Assembly (NCBI RefSeq): GCF_012910955.1 | Contig: NZ_WTVQ01000006.1 | Coordinates: 105,804 to 169,803 of the forward strand | DNA: 64,000 bases | DNA from: Aromatoleum diolicum | GTDB lineage: Bacteria; Pseudomonadota; Gammaproteobacteria; Burkholderiales; Rhodocyclaceae | Direction: 5' to 3' | Shown: positions 8,704-16,892 of the stretch, piece after piece | Position numbering within the stretch: position 1 is the first letter of the stretch | Layout: each line of letters opens with the position of its first letter | The notes under the pieces: generated by a model | The model's input: the letters and a program-made list of their open reading frames with translations, nothing else | What the model was told of the DNA's origin: nothing | Database searches by the model: none | Translations under genes and position numbers: made by a program

Positions 8704-9582
8704 TTATGGCCGCCCCATGAGGTTGCCAATGCGTTTCACAAGACTAACCAATCGCGGTCCGATCTCGTTCTCGAGCTTTTCCCGCGTAAGGATGTAAGCC
8801 GGGCCGCCACAGTTGAATGCCGTAATGCTGTCATCCAGACCTGCAATCGCCACGCCGACACCAACAATTTCCGGATTCCACTCGCCGAGCGACAGACAGA
8901 ATCCACGGTCCTCGTAATCCCTCAAACCCTGTTCGATACCTGCCTTGATGCGGGGCCACTGCGCTTCGTCGCGAATACGAATCTGGTCAAGCAGGAAATT
9001 GCGATCGGGTTCAGGTATGGCTGCGAGATAAGCACGCCCGATCGACGTCGTCGCAAGCGGCAAGCGGGCCCCTACTCCGTGCTGCAATGCAATTGGCGCG
9101 CTACTGCGTACGGTTTCCACATAAACCATACTCAATCGATCACGGACTCCGATCGATACGGACGCCCTGGAAAACTCTGCCAACTCCTGCATGAATGGCC
9201 GGGCCACCCGGCGCACGTCCAAGTTCGACAGCATGGCGTAACCGAGAGAAAGCACTCCGGAACCCAAGCAATATCGCCCATGCTCCTCCGAGAAATCGAG
9301 GTACCCCAACTTGGTGAGCGTTCCCGCCAATCGGGAGACCGTCGGTTTGGGAATCCCCGTCCGCCGAGCCAACTCCGTTACACCTAGGTAACGCTCACCA
9401 GGCCCGAAACACCGCAGCAATTCGAGACCTCGCGCCAACGCAGTAACGAACTGGCGGTCCTTCTCAAGCGGTTCTTCGTCAAAACGCTCAATGTCGTTGC
9501 TGTACAGAACGCTCACGTTACCTTCCTTGAAATCGTCCGTTGCTCGAACTGCGACTCTATCGAGCCACTTGAATCCTAGCAT
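8704..9582 (-). CDS. IclR-family transcriptional regulator
   Basis: This protein of up to 292 residues has an N-terminal winged helix (LGVTELARRTGIPKPTVSRL) and a C-terminal IclR effector-binding domain. The regulator reads toward the acyl-CoA dehydrogenase and is followed by it after 12 bases. On the other side it diverges from the enoyl-CoA hydratase gene. IclR regulators typically sit like this and bind palindromes in the shared control region, and one is present at 9616-9632. The start is uncertain: ATG 9582 gives a longer N-terminus than usual, and a GTG near 9516 would give the typical length. The likely inducer is an intermediate of the pathway it controls. Confidence 0.88.
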   Translation of the reverse strand: MLGFKWLDRVAVRATDDFKEGNVSVLYSNDIERFDEEPLEKDRQFVTALARGLELLRCFGPGERYLGVTELARRTGIPKPTVSRLAGTLTKLGYLDFSEEHGRYCLGSGVLSLGYAMLSNLDVRRVARPFMQELAEFSRASVSIGVRDRLSMVYVETVRSSAPIALQHGVGARLPLATTSIGRAYLAAIPEPDRNFLLDQIRIRDEAQWPRIKAGIEQGLRDYEDRGFCLSLGEWNPEIVGVGVAIAGLDDSITAFNCGGPAYILTREKLENEIGPRLVSLVKRIGNLMGRP

Positions 9583-9615
9583 GCGTCTTTAATCGACGCA
9601 ATTTTTTGAACCATC

Positions 9616-9632
9616 GGTTCGCATAGCGAACC
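9616..9632. promoter_or_regulatory. Probable IclR operator palindrome
   Basis: GGTTCGC-ATA-GCGAACC is a perfect seven-base palindrome with a three-base centre. It lies 34 bases upstream of the longest IclR start. The half-site GTTCG/CGAAC type is common for IclR-family regulators of catabolic genes. Its position in the divergent control region supports autoregulation plus control of the hydratase operon. Confidence 0.7.
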
Positions 9633-9788
9633 AAAACAAAATCCATGTCCGCGCCATCAAAACTAGCAAGCGCCGCATGGATAGTGCCTTATGGCAAAAC
9701 TAAGAGCGTTTTCGCGATTTCTACATCGCTTTACAGATCTCAACATCCTGTGATTCACTCATTGCGCACTCAATTTATGTGAACCATT

Positions 9789-9804
9789 GTTCCGCTATGC
9801 AAAC
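9789..9804. promoter_or_regulatory. Degenerate second IclR-type site over the hydratase start
   Basis: GTTCCGCTATGCAAAC resembles the palindrome at 9616 with several mismatches. It overlaps the likely ATG of the enoyl-CoA hydratase at 9797. If bound, it would block translation or transcription start of that operon. The match is weak. Confidence 0.3.
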
Positions 9805-10579
9805 CACCACTGATCCTGTAGTCGTCACGAGACCCACCGAAAGAATCGCCATCGTTCAGCTGAACCGTCCGGACGCCCGGAATGCACTGAACCAAGAGTC
9901 CCGCATGCTCCTGGCCAGGCACTTTGAAGCGCTTGGCCGGGACCTGGACATACGATGCGTGATTATCACCGGCGGAAATAAGGTGTTTGCGGCGGGAGCC
10001 GATCTCAAAGAGATTGCCGACGCGTCGGCCATCGAGATGCATCAGCGCCAAGTGCATCGCCTCTGGAAAGCCATTTCGGACTGTCCGAAGCCCGTCATCG
10101 CAGCCGTCAACGGCTACGCCCTGGGGGGTGGATGCGAACTGGCCATGCATGCCGACATCATCGTCGCCGGTCGAAGCGCTCAGTTCGGTCAGCCGGAGAT
10201 CCGGGTCGGCATCATGCCTGGGGCGGGCGGCACCCAGCGCCTTACCCGTGCGATCGGGAAATTCAGGGCGATGAAGCTTCTGCTCACTGGTCAACCCATC
10301 TCCGGCGACGAAGCCTATGCGATGGGGCTGGCAAGTGAGGTTGTGGAAGACGCAAAGGTCCAGGACAGGGCCATGGAGCTCGCCCAAATGATTGCCGATA
10401 TGCCGCCACTGGCCGCTACTCAGATCAAGGAGACCGTCCTTGCAGGCCAGGACGCTTCGCTTGAAACGGGATTGATGCTGGAACGGAAGGCCTTTCATCT
10501 GCTATTCGCGAGCCGCGATCAGAAGGAAGGCATGGCTGCCTTTTTCGATAAACGTACCCCTACCTATCTTGGACAGTGA
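9797..10579 (+). CDS. Enoyl-CoA hydratase/isomerase (crotonase family)
   Basis: This protein of about 260 residues is a crotonase-fold enoyl-CoA hydratase. It shows the oxyanion-hole region KVFAAGADLKEIA, the first catalytic Glu in ALGGGCELAMHAD, and the second in GQPEIRVGIMPGAGGTQRL. It would add water to a 2-enoyl-CoA such as 2,3-dehydroadipyl-CoA. An upstream GTG at 9779 is also in frame, but ATG 9797 gives the normal N-terminus. The downstream dehydrogenase gene overlaps or abuts its stop, so the two are translated together. It most resembles PaaF/DcaE-type hydratases by neighbourhood; exact substrate is inferred. Confidence 0.9.
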   Translation: MQTTTDPVVVTRPTERIAIVQLNRPDARNALNQESRMLLARHFEALGRDLDIRCVIITGGNKVFAAGADLKEIADASAIEMHQRQVHRLWKAISDCPKPVIAAVNGYALGGGCELAMHADIIVAGRSAQFGQPEIRVGIMPGAGGTQRLTRAIGKFRAMKLLLTGQPISGDEAYAMGLASEVVEDAKVQDRAMELAQMIADMPPLAATQIKETVLAGQDASLETGLMLERKAFHLLFASRDQKEGMAAFFDKRTPTYLGQ

Positions 10580-10581
10580 CC

Positions 10582-12102
10582 ATGTCTACGGAACAGCACA
10601 CGACTGAAGTAATCGGTATCGTCGGTACCGGCCTGATGGGTCGTGGTATCGCACAAATCGCTGCACAGGGTGGCATTGAGGTCATCCTCTATGACATTCG
10701 GCCCGGTGGCGCCGAGGAAGCTCGGGCGGCAGTTGTCTCGACATTCGAAATGCTTGCCTCCAAAGGCAAGCTCACGTCGGAACGAGCCGAGGCCGCCGCC
10801 GCGCGTCTGAGCGTTGCCGTAGAGTTGACCGAGCTTAAATCGTGCTCGATCGTCGTCGAGGCCGTTGTTGAAAAACTCGAGGTCAAGGGTGAGCTGTTCC
10901 GCCAGCTGGAAGCTGTAGTTTCCGAACAGTGCATCCTCGCCACCAACACCTCGTCACTGTCGGTCACGGCAATCGCTGCGAAGTGTGCGCGACCGGCGCG
11001 TGTCGCTGGATTTCACTTCTTCAGTCCCGTACCGCTGATGAAGGTAGTAGAGGTGATCGCTGGACCACTGACCCAACAGGTGGTCGTGGACCGCTTGATC
11101 GGCATCGCCAATCGCATGGGTCACACGCCTGTCCGCGCCAGTGACACGCCTGGGTTCATCGTCAACCACGCAGGCCGAGGATACGTAACCGAGGCCTTGC
11201 GTCTGCTCGGCGAAAGTATCGCTCCACACGCCGAAATCGACCGCATCCTTCGCTTGGGAGCCGGCTTTCGCATGGGTCCCTTCGAGCTTCTCGATCTCAC
11301 GGGATTAGATGTTTCCCAGCCGGCGATGGAGGCGATATATGAGCAGTTCTACCAGGAACCGCGTTTTCGCCCGTCTCCAATTGCTCGACAACGCCTCGCA
11401 GCAGGCTTGCTGGGACGCAAGACGCAACGCGGCTTCTACCGATACGAAAACGGCCAAAAAGAGGAAACCTCCACGCCAGCAGTCCCTCCTCGCGAGGATT
11501 TTCCAGTCTGGCTCGATGCGGGACAGTCAAGGGAGAATCCGGCGGTTGCGGAGTTGCTGAAAAAACTCGGGGCATCGCTCGACAACGGAGAACGCCCAGG
11601 CGACACGTCTCTTTGCCTCGTCCTGCCCATCGGTCGCGACGTGACTACGTGTGCCGCCGCGGCAGATCTGGATCCGACAAGAACCGTCGGACTGGACCCG
11701 CTGTTCCTGACCGGCTGCCGCACCCTCATGACCAATCCACTCACTTCGAACAAATACCGAGATGCGGCACACGCACTTCTGGCTTCCGACAGTGTTCCGG
11801 TCGCAGTAATTCATGACAGCGCAGGTTTCGTGTCGCAAAGGGTAATCGCGACCATCGTCAATATTGGCTGCGACATCGCGCAGCAGGGTATCGCCACGCC
11901 TGAAGACATCGACCGCTCAGTAACCCTCGGTCTTGGATACCCCTTTGGTCCACTTGCAATGGGGGACCGTCTCGGCGCGCAGCTCGTTCTGCGGATCCTC
12001 GACGAAATGCACGACTTCTATGGGGATCCCCGCTATCGCCCGAGTCCATGGCTAAAGCGCAGGGCGCTCCTTGACGTATCGCTACTGACCCCGGACAACT
12101 GA
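10582..12102 (+). CDS. 3-hydroxyacyl-CoA dehydrogenase, PaaH type
   Basis: This protein of about 506 residues has the length and two-part C-terminal layout of PaaH-type 3-hydroxyacyl-CoA dehydrogenases. The NAD-binding Rossmann motif is IGIVGTGLMGRGIAQIAAQ. The first 3HCDH region includes ATNTSSLSVT, GFHFFSPVPLMKVVEVI and DTPGFIVNHAGRGY. A second C-terminal 3HCDH domain contains DSAGFVSQRVIATIVNIGCD. It oxidises a 3-hydroxyacyl-CoA to the 3-oxoacyl-CoA, probably 3-hydroxyadipyl-CoA given the hydratase before it and thiolase after it. ATG 10582 is the likely start; an in-frame GTG at 10576 overlaps the hydratase stop. Confidence 0.9.
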   Translation: MSTEQHTTEVIGIVGTGLMGRGIAQIAAQGGIEVILYDIRPGGAEEARAAVVSTFEMLASKGKLTSERAEAAAARLSVAVELTELKSCSIVVEAVVEKLEVKGELFRQLEAVVSEQCILATNTSSLSVTAIAAKCARPARVAGFHFFSPVPLMKVVEVIAGPLTQQVVVDRLIGIANRMGHTPVRASDTPGFIVNHAGRGYVTEALRLLGESIAPHAEIDRILRLGAGFRMGPFELLDLTGLDVSQPAMEAIYEQFYQEPRFRPSPIARQRLAAGLLGRKTQRGFYRYENGQKEETSTPAVPPREDFPVWLDAGQSRENPAVAELLKKLGASLDNGERPGDTSLCLVLPIGRDVTTCAAAADLDPTRTVGLDPLFLTGCRTLMTNPLTSNKYRDAAHALLASDSVPVAVIHDSAGFVSQRVIATIVNIGCDIAQQGIATPEDIDRSVTLGLGYPFGPLAMGDRLGAQLVLRILDEMHDFYGDPRYRPSPWLKRRALLDVSLLTPDN

Positions 12103-12120
12103 AATTACCAAGGAACTTCC

Positions 12121-13323
12121 ATGCTCGACGCTTACCTTTACACCGGCCTGCGTACTCCGTTCGGCCGCCAAGCCGGAGCCCTTGCCCCGGTTCGGTCGGA
12201 CGACCTGCTTGCGGGCGTCATTCGAAAGCTATTGGCCGATTCACCCTTTACAGCCGATCAGATCGAGGACGTTGTGGTCGGTTGCGCCTGCCAGGCGGGT
12301 GAGGACAGCCGTAATATCGCGCGTCACGCAGCATTGCTGGCCGGACTACCAGCCAACATCCCGGGCATTACGGTAAATCGCCTCTGCTCCAGCGGCCTGG
12401 CCGCCGTCCTTGACGCCGCACGCGCCGTAACCTGCGGAGAAGGCGATCTGTACATCGCCGGTGGCGCTGAGAGCATGAGCCGCGCACCCTTTGTCGTTGC
12501 AAAGAGCGAAAGCGCCTACGGACGCGATTTCAAGGTCTTTGATTCGGCCATCGGCGCACGATTCCCAAACCCGGAGATCACACGAATTTATGGCGGCGAC
12601 ACCATGCCAGAAACGGCCGACAATGTCGCGCGTGACCTCGGCCTCACCCGGGAGGAATGCGATCGCTTTGCTGCGGCGTCCCAAGCCCGCTTTGCTGCAG
12701 CGCAGGCAAGCGGCTTCCTGTCCGGCGAGATCACACCGGTCGAAGTTGTAACCGGCCGCAAGACGCCCCCGCGAGTGGTGCAGGTTGATGAACATCCGCG
12801 TCCGGAAACGACCGCCGAGTCGCTGGGTCGCCTGAAGGCACTTCATCACGAGGGGGCAACCACCGCCGGAAATTCTTCGGGAATCAATGACGGCGCCGTC
12901 GCGATGTTCATCGGCAACAAGGCAGTCGGGGAAAAGGCGGGAATCAAGCCCTCCGCCCGCATTCTGGCCGGTGCAGCCGTCGGCGTTGAGCCGCGCGTCA
13001 TGGGCATCGGCCCGGCCTATGCCATTCCGAAAGCCCTCGAACGCGCCGGACTCAGCCTCGCCGACATGGACGTGATCGAGATCAACGAGGCATTCGCGGC
13101 CCAAGTGTTGGGGTGCCTCAAACTCATGAACGTCTCCTTTGACGACCCTCGGGTCAATCCGAATGGAGGAGCGATCGCGGTGGGTCATCCACTAGGCGCA
13201 TCGGGCGCCCGCCTTTTGCTCACCGCCGCTCGCGAACTGGAGCGTCGCCAGGGCCGCTATGCGGTCGTAAGTCTTTGCATCGGCGTCGGGCAAGGCTTGG
13301 CCGCGGTCATTGAGCGCTTGTGA
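12121..13323 (+). CDS. 3-oxoadipyl-CoA-type thiolase
   Basis: This 400-residue protein is a degradative thiolase of the PcaF/PaaJ type. It starts with the DAYLYTGLRTPFGR opening characteristic of 3-oxoadipyl-CoA thiolases. The active-site Cys is in NRLCSSGLAAV, the His in AVGHPLGASGARL and the second Cys in LCIGVGQG. It cleaves 3-oxoadipyl-CoA to succinyl-CoA and acetyl-CoA in known family members. It begins 18 bases after the dehydrogenase, with AAGGAAC as ribosome-binding site. Together with the acyl-CoA dehydrogenase, hydratase and dehydrogenase it makes a complete beta-oxidation turn for a C6 dicarboxylyl-CoA. Confidence 0.9.
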   Translation: MLDAYLYTGLRTPFGRQAGALAPVRSDDLLAGVIRKLLADSPFTADQIEDVVVGCACQAGEDSRNIARHAALLAGLPANIPGITVNRLCSSGLAAVLDAARAVTCGEGDLYIAGGAESMSRAPFVVAKSESAYGRDFKVFDSAIGARFPNPEITRIYGGDTMPETADNVARDLGLTREECDRFAAASQARFAAAQASGFLSGEITPVEVVTGRKTPPRVVQVDEHPRPETTAESLGRLKALHHEGATTAGNSSGINDGAVAMFIGNKAVGEKAGIKPSARILAGAAVGVEPRVMGIGPAYAIPKALERAGLSLADMDVIEINEAFAAQVLGCLKLMNVSFDDPRVNPNGGAIAVGHPLGASGARLLLTAARELERRQGRYAVVSLCIGVGQGLAAVIERL

Positions 13324-13552
13324 CATATCGTTGAGATCGCCCATCGCTAAGGATGTCCATCTCTTTGAGCGTTTCATTTCAGCAGTGGTTGCCGCGGGAT
13401 TGGGATCTTCTACGCCCAGTGCCGCGCCTGAGCGTCGGCGACCAAGATTCAATAGCTCGTGCCAACTGCCGTCTGCGTCCTTTTCCGTGCGACGGCCAGT
13501 TGCTGCCACGATTGTCAGTGTGACCCGCCCTATTTGAAAACGGAGAATCCCT

Positions 13553-14650
13553 TTGACATCTCTTTTTGACTCTATAAAAGTCGGCGATATCGAGCTATCC
13601 AACCGCATCGTCATGGCGCCGCTGACGCGCAACCGGGCGATCAATGATCACTGCGCCGGGCCCCTCATGGTCGAGTACTACCGGCAGCGAGCCACCGCTG
13701 GCCTGATCATTAGCGAAGCCACCCAGATCAGTGCAATGTCCCAGGGGTACATCGATACTCCGGGAATCCACACTCCTGGACAGGTGGAAGCCTGGCGTAA
13801 GGTGACAGATGCGGTCCACGCCGAAGGAGGCAAGATCGTCGCCCAGCTCTGGCACGTGGGACGCATCGCCCACTCGTCCCTCCTGCCCGGCGGCGCTCAA
13901 CCTGTCTCGTCGACCTGCCGCCGCTCGAATGCCCAGACATTCACTCGCGACGGATTTGTGGAGACGTCGACGCCCCGCGCCCTTCGAGACGACGAACTGC
14001 CCGGACTTGTCTCGGAGTATCGTCATGCCGCACGCTGTGCGATGGAGGCAGGTTTCGACGGGGTGGAAGTTCACGCTGCCAACACGTACCTGCTAGACCA
14101 ATTCTTGCGCGACAGCATCAACGACCGCACAGGTCCCTATGGCGGTTCGATTCCCAACCGGGTCCGTCTGCTAGTAGAAGTGATGAACGCCGTCACCGAG
14201 GAAATTGGTGGGGGGCGGACGGGTGTACGCCTCAGTCCGATGACCACTTTCGGCAATACGGCCCCCCTCGACAGCGACCCACAAGCCCTTTACGAGTATG
14301 TGGTCGCACAAATGGACACTCTGGGTCTCGCCTTTATTCATATCGTCGAGGGAGAAACCGCAGGGGCTCGCCATCCGGCTGACACCAAGCGGTTCGACTA
14401 CGATACCCTGCACCGCCGCTTTCGCGGCGCCTGGATGGTCAATAACGGCTACACACGAGCCGAAGCCTTGGAAGCCATCGGCGCTGGCCACGCAGACCTG
14501 ATAGCCTTCGGCCGCCCGTTCATCGGCAATCCGGACCTCGTCCGCCGTTTGCGCGAGGATGCGCCCGTGAACGAAGTTCGTTTCGACAAACTCTATGGCG
14601 GCGGCGCGGACGGATACATTGATTATCCGATGCTTAACGGGCATCCATGA
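13553..14650 (+). CDS. Old Yellow Enzyme-family flavin oxidoreductase
   Basis: This 365-residue FMN enzyme belongs to the OYE family (NemA/xenobiotic reductase group). It reduces activated C=C bonds such as those of 2-cyclohexenone. It begins SLFDSIKVGDIELSNRIVMAPLTRNRA. The substrate-binding His/Asn pair and Tyr lie in VEVHAANTYLLDQFLRD, and IAFGRPFIGNPDLV is the phosphate-binding end. Start is TTG 13553 after GGAGAA. A 230-base gap separates it from the thiolase; no terminator was recognised there, so it may be the last gene of the operon or have its own promoter. An OYE next to dicarboxylate beta-oxidation genes suggests a cyclic or unsaturated alcohol or ketone substrate, which is inference. 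Confidence 0.88.
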   Translation: MTSLFDSIKVGDIELSNRIVMAPLTRNRAINDHCAGPLMVEYYRQRATAGLIISEATQISAMSQGYIDTPGIHTPGQVEAWRKVTDAVHAEGGKIVAQLWHVGRIAHSSLLPGGAQPVSSTCRRSNAQTFTRDGFVETSTPRALRDDELPGLVSEYRHAARCAMEAGFDGVEVHAANTYLLDQFLRDSINDRTGPYGGSIPNRVRLLVEVMNAVTEEIGGGRTGVRLSPMTTFGNTAPLDSDPQALYEYVVAQMDTLGLAFIHIVEGETAGARHPADTKRFDYDTLHRRFRGAWMVNNGYTRAEALEAIGAGHADLIAFGRPFIGNPDLVRRLREDAPVNEVRFDKLYGGGADGYIDYPMLNGHP

Positions 14651-14712
14651 CGAGGGCCCGTTAAGCAGCCCTCGAAATCGTGGATCGCATACGGCCTCGC
14701 ACTCAGTTTTCG

Positions 14713-14865
14713 GTGGGAGGCACGATGCCGAATCGCTTCATCTGGCGATAGATGGTCAAGCGGGACACGCCCAGTTCAGCTGCAGTCGCTGTGATGTTCC
14801 ACTTGTGCCTCCTGAGCTGCCCCTAGCCTTTCAGCTCGGCGGGTGTCGCGGTCGGCACCCTTTGT
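14713..14865 (-). pseudogene. 3' remnant of a second acoR-type activator
   Basis: About 100 bases here match the 3' end of the acoR gene at 5365 almost base for base. They encode the helix-turn-helix (NITATAAELGVSRLTIYRQ) and end FGIVPPTEN followed by a stop. Upstream of the match the frame is destroyed by small deletions and an early stop, and the AAA+ and sensor domains are absent. The last codons differ from the intact gene, so this is the tail of a paralogue and not a simple copy. It sits at the end of the alcohol dehydrogenase operon, in the same direction, where a dedicated regulator gene may once have been. Confidence 0.85.
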
Positions 14866-14967
14866 CGAAACTGCGGCAGAAGTGGTTGCACGATGCCTGA
14901 ATTCGTCAGGATTACGTCGGCCGGCACAACCTAAATGCGGTGATGCGGGCCGACGTAACGAGCACCA

Positions 14968-15486
14968 TCAAGCCTTCTGCTTCGGCATCAGAATCCCCGC
15001 GAGCCCACTGTGGGCAACCCCAAGTAATGCACCGACTATCGAGGAAAGCGTCACCACGATCAGCACATTGTCCAAACTGGACGAGGTCATGGCGATCGGA
15101 TCGAACTTGCCCGGAGTCTGCACAAGAAACGCGAAACTCGACGCGAAGCCATAGAATGTGGCCGGAACCACACTGAGAAGATCCAACTTTGACGCCAAGA
15201 TGATGATCGGCGTCGCGATCGCGATCAGACCCCCTGCAGCGATTGGAATCGACAGACCGGTAATGCCAGTTGCGATGGGGTATGCCACTAGCTATGCAAT
15301 CAGTGCACCAAAGACGGTACAGGCCACGCTCTTCTTGAGCGCGGCGCTGTCACCACCTGCCTGACTAAAACTCGCCCAGCCGATGAACGCGGCCCACAAG
15401 AGTAGCCCCGGAAACTCCAGAAACAACCACGAGGCGAGTGACGCGACGACGCTGCCCGCAAGCGCGAACGCATACAGTTGAGGCAT
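14968..15486 (-). pseudogene. DUF1097-type membrane protein interrupted by an amber codon
   Basis: Two stretches in the same frame (15486-15292 and 15288-14968) encode one continuous hydrophobic protein of about 170 residues, the usual DUF1097 (YcdZ-like) length. They are broken by a single TAG at 15292-15294: GALIA, stop, LVAYPIATG. Four to five hydrophobic segments are visible. A GTG directly after the stop could allow restart. The gene is the last in the minus-strand operon after the binding-protein/cytochrome fusion. Function is unknown. Loss of function by nonsense mutation is the simplest reading; a sequencing error is possible. Confidence 0.7.
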
Positions 15487-15539
15487 GATTCACTCCTTTG
15501 TGAAGGCCATCTTGGCCAGATCTTGATCTGCCGGAGTAA

Positions 15540-16850
15540 TCACTCCGCGGCTGCGCTCTTGACATATGCACGGATGCGTTCGATTTCGGCCTCTGTCATG
15601 ACCTTCTCCCATGCAGGCATCACAGTCCCCGGACGGCCCTTCTTCACGGTAGCAATGAAGTCAGCGTCACTTCCCTCAAAATTCCTCAAATCCGGAAAGA
15701 TTCCCCCTGAGATCACGTTTCTTCCGTGACACTTGCCGCAGGCTCGGTGGTATAGATTGAATCCGCTTTCACTCTTCTCTGCGCTTTGTTCGACAGCATT
15801 TTGCTTCATCGGCGGCTCGCTCACTCCCTGGGCGCCTTGCGCCTCCTGCTCCTCAGCCGGGGGCCAACCCGAGGCCTTTCCGACGCCTCCAACAGTTCGA
15901 ATGAACGGTGATTGTGCCCCCCGGATAGTCGCACGTGTGGCTTGGTCGCCTCGCCAGACGGTCCGGGTAAGCGATGGTTGCGAGCCATCCAGTGCGGCAC
16001 CTGCCTGATTTCGGCTAGCCCTGACAGTCCGCCTGATCTCCGCTCCAACACTCGAATTGAGCGTGGGCACACCGTATGCCTTCAGAATCTCATCGCGTTT
16101 CCCCGACTGGATCAGCGCACTGATGGCAGCATTGACCGCATCCAGGAAGGCCGGATCGTCCTTGTTCACCCCCACTGCAAGCGAAAACGTTAATTCCGGG
16201 CGCGTTTCAGTCAAAATCCGAACCTGCGCCGCTGGGTTCTGCTTCGCCAACCAGCCGGCCATCGGAGCCCAGACCAAACCGGCTGGAATTTCATCCCTCG
16301 CCACAGCATTAAAGACCTCGGCCTGTTTGGAAAAGAGCACACGGTCATAGCCGAGGTCAAACACGACAAAGTCCGAAACGGTGTGCAGCCCCACACCAAT
16401 GGGTTGCCCTTTTAGATCCTCCAACCGGTTTTCCTTACGTCCCTTTCCGATCACGATGGCAAAGCCACTGATGAGATAGGATTGAGAAAGCGCAAGGCGC
16501 GGCCCCGCACCGTCCAATCGCTTATCGGTCGGGATGCCCACGATGAAATCACATCGTCCTTCATATAGTTCACGAAAGACCTTCCCCATGCGTTCCATGG
16601 CAAACCAGTTGTATTGCAGTTTCGCGCCAAGGCTCTTGGCAATCTCCGAAGCAACCTCCATGTCATATCCAGGAGGATCGAGCTTCGAATTGGAAAGAGG
16701 TAGGTTGTTCGGATCAGCGCAAACGGTCGTAACCCCGGTTGACCTGATGCGTTCGAGAGCGGTCGCACCGACCTGGGTTGCCGACACCGTCAGCAGCAGT
16801 GCGGTGAGCGAATTCGCCACCAAACGTCGAACAAAGAATTTGTATGCCAT
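15540..16850 (-). CDS. MoxJ-like periplasmic binding protein fused to cytochrome c
   Basis: This 436-residue secreted protein combines two parts usually encoded by separate genes. After a signal peptide (about 1-29) comes a type 3 solute-binding domain (about 30-265) of the MoxJ/XoxJ kind, with ADPNNLPLSNSKLDPPGYDMEVA and CDFIVGIPTDKR. A low-complexity linker (about 270-360) leads to a c-type cytochrome domain with haem motif CGKCH at 371-375 and probable axial Met411 in GTVMPAW. MoxJ-like proteins help assemble or activate PQQ alcohol dehydrogenases, and cytochrome c takes their electrons. The gene follows the dehydrogenase by 43 bases, so a combined activation and electron-acceptor role is a reasonable inference. 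Confidence 0.88.
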   Translation of the reverse strand: MAYKFFVRRLVANSLTALLLTVSATQVGATALERIRSTGVTTVCADPNNLPLSNSKLDPPGYDMEVASEIAKSLGAKLQYNWFAMERMGKVFRELYEGRCDFIVGIPTDKRLDGAGPRLALSQSYLISGFAIVIGKGRKENRLEDLKGQPIGVGLHTVSDFVVFDLGYDRVLFSKQAEVFNAVARDEIPAGLVWAPMAGWLAKQNPAAQVRILTETRPELTFSLAVGVNKDDPAFLDAVNAAISALIQSGKRDEILKAYGVPTLNSSVGAEIRRTVRASRNQAGAALDGSQPSLTRTVWRGDQATRATIRGAQSPFIRTVGGVGKASGWPPAEEQEAQGAQGVSEPPMKQNAVEQSAEKSESGFNLYHRACGKCHGRNVISGGIFPDLRNFEGSDADFIATVKKGRPGTVMPAWEKVMTEAEIERIRAYVKSAAAE

Positions 16851-16892
16851 GACTCGTATGGAGAGGGGGTGAGCCCCCCTCTCCCTCCATCT

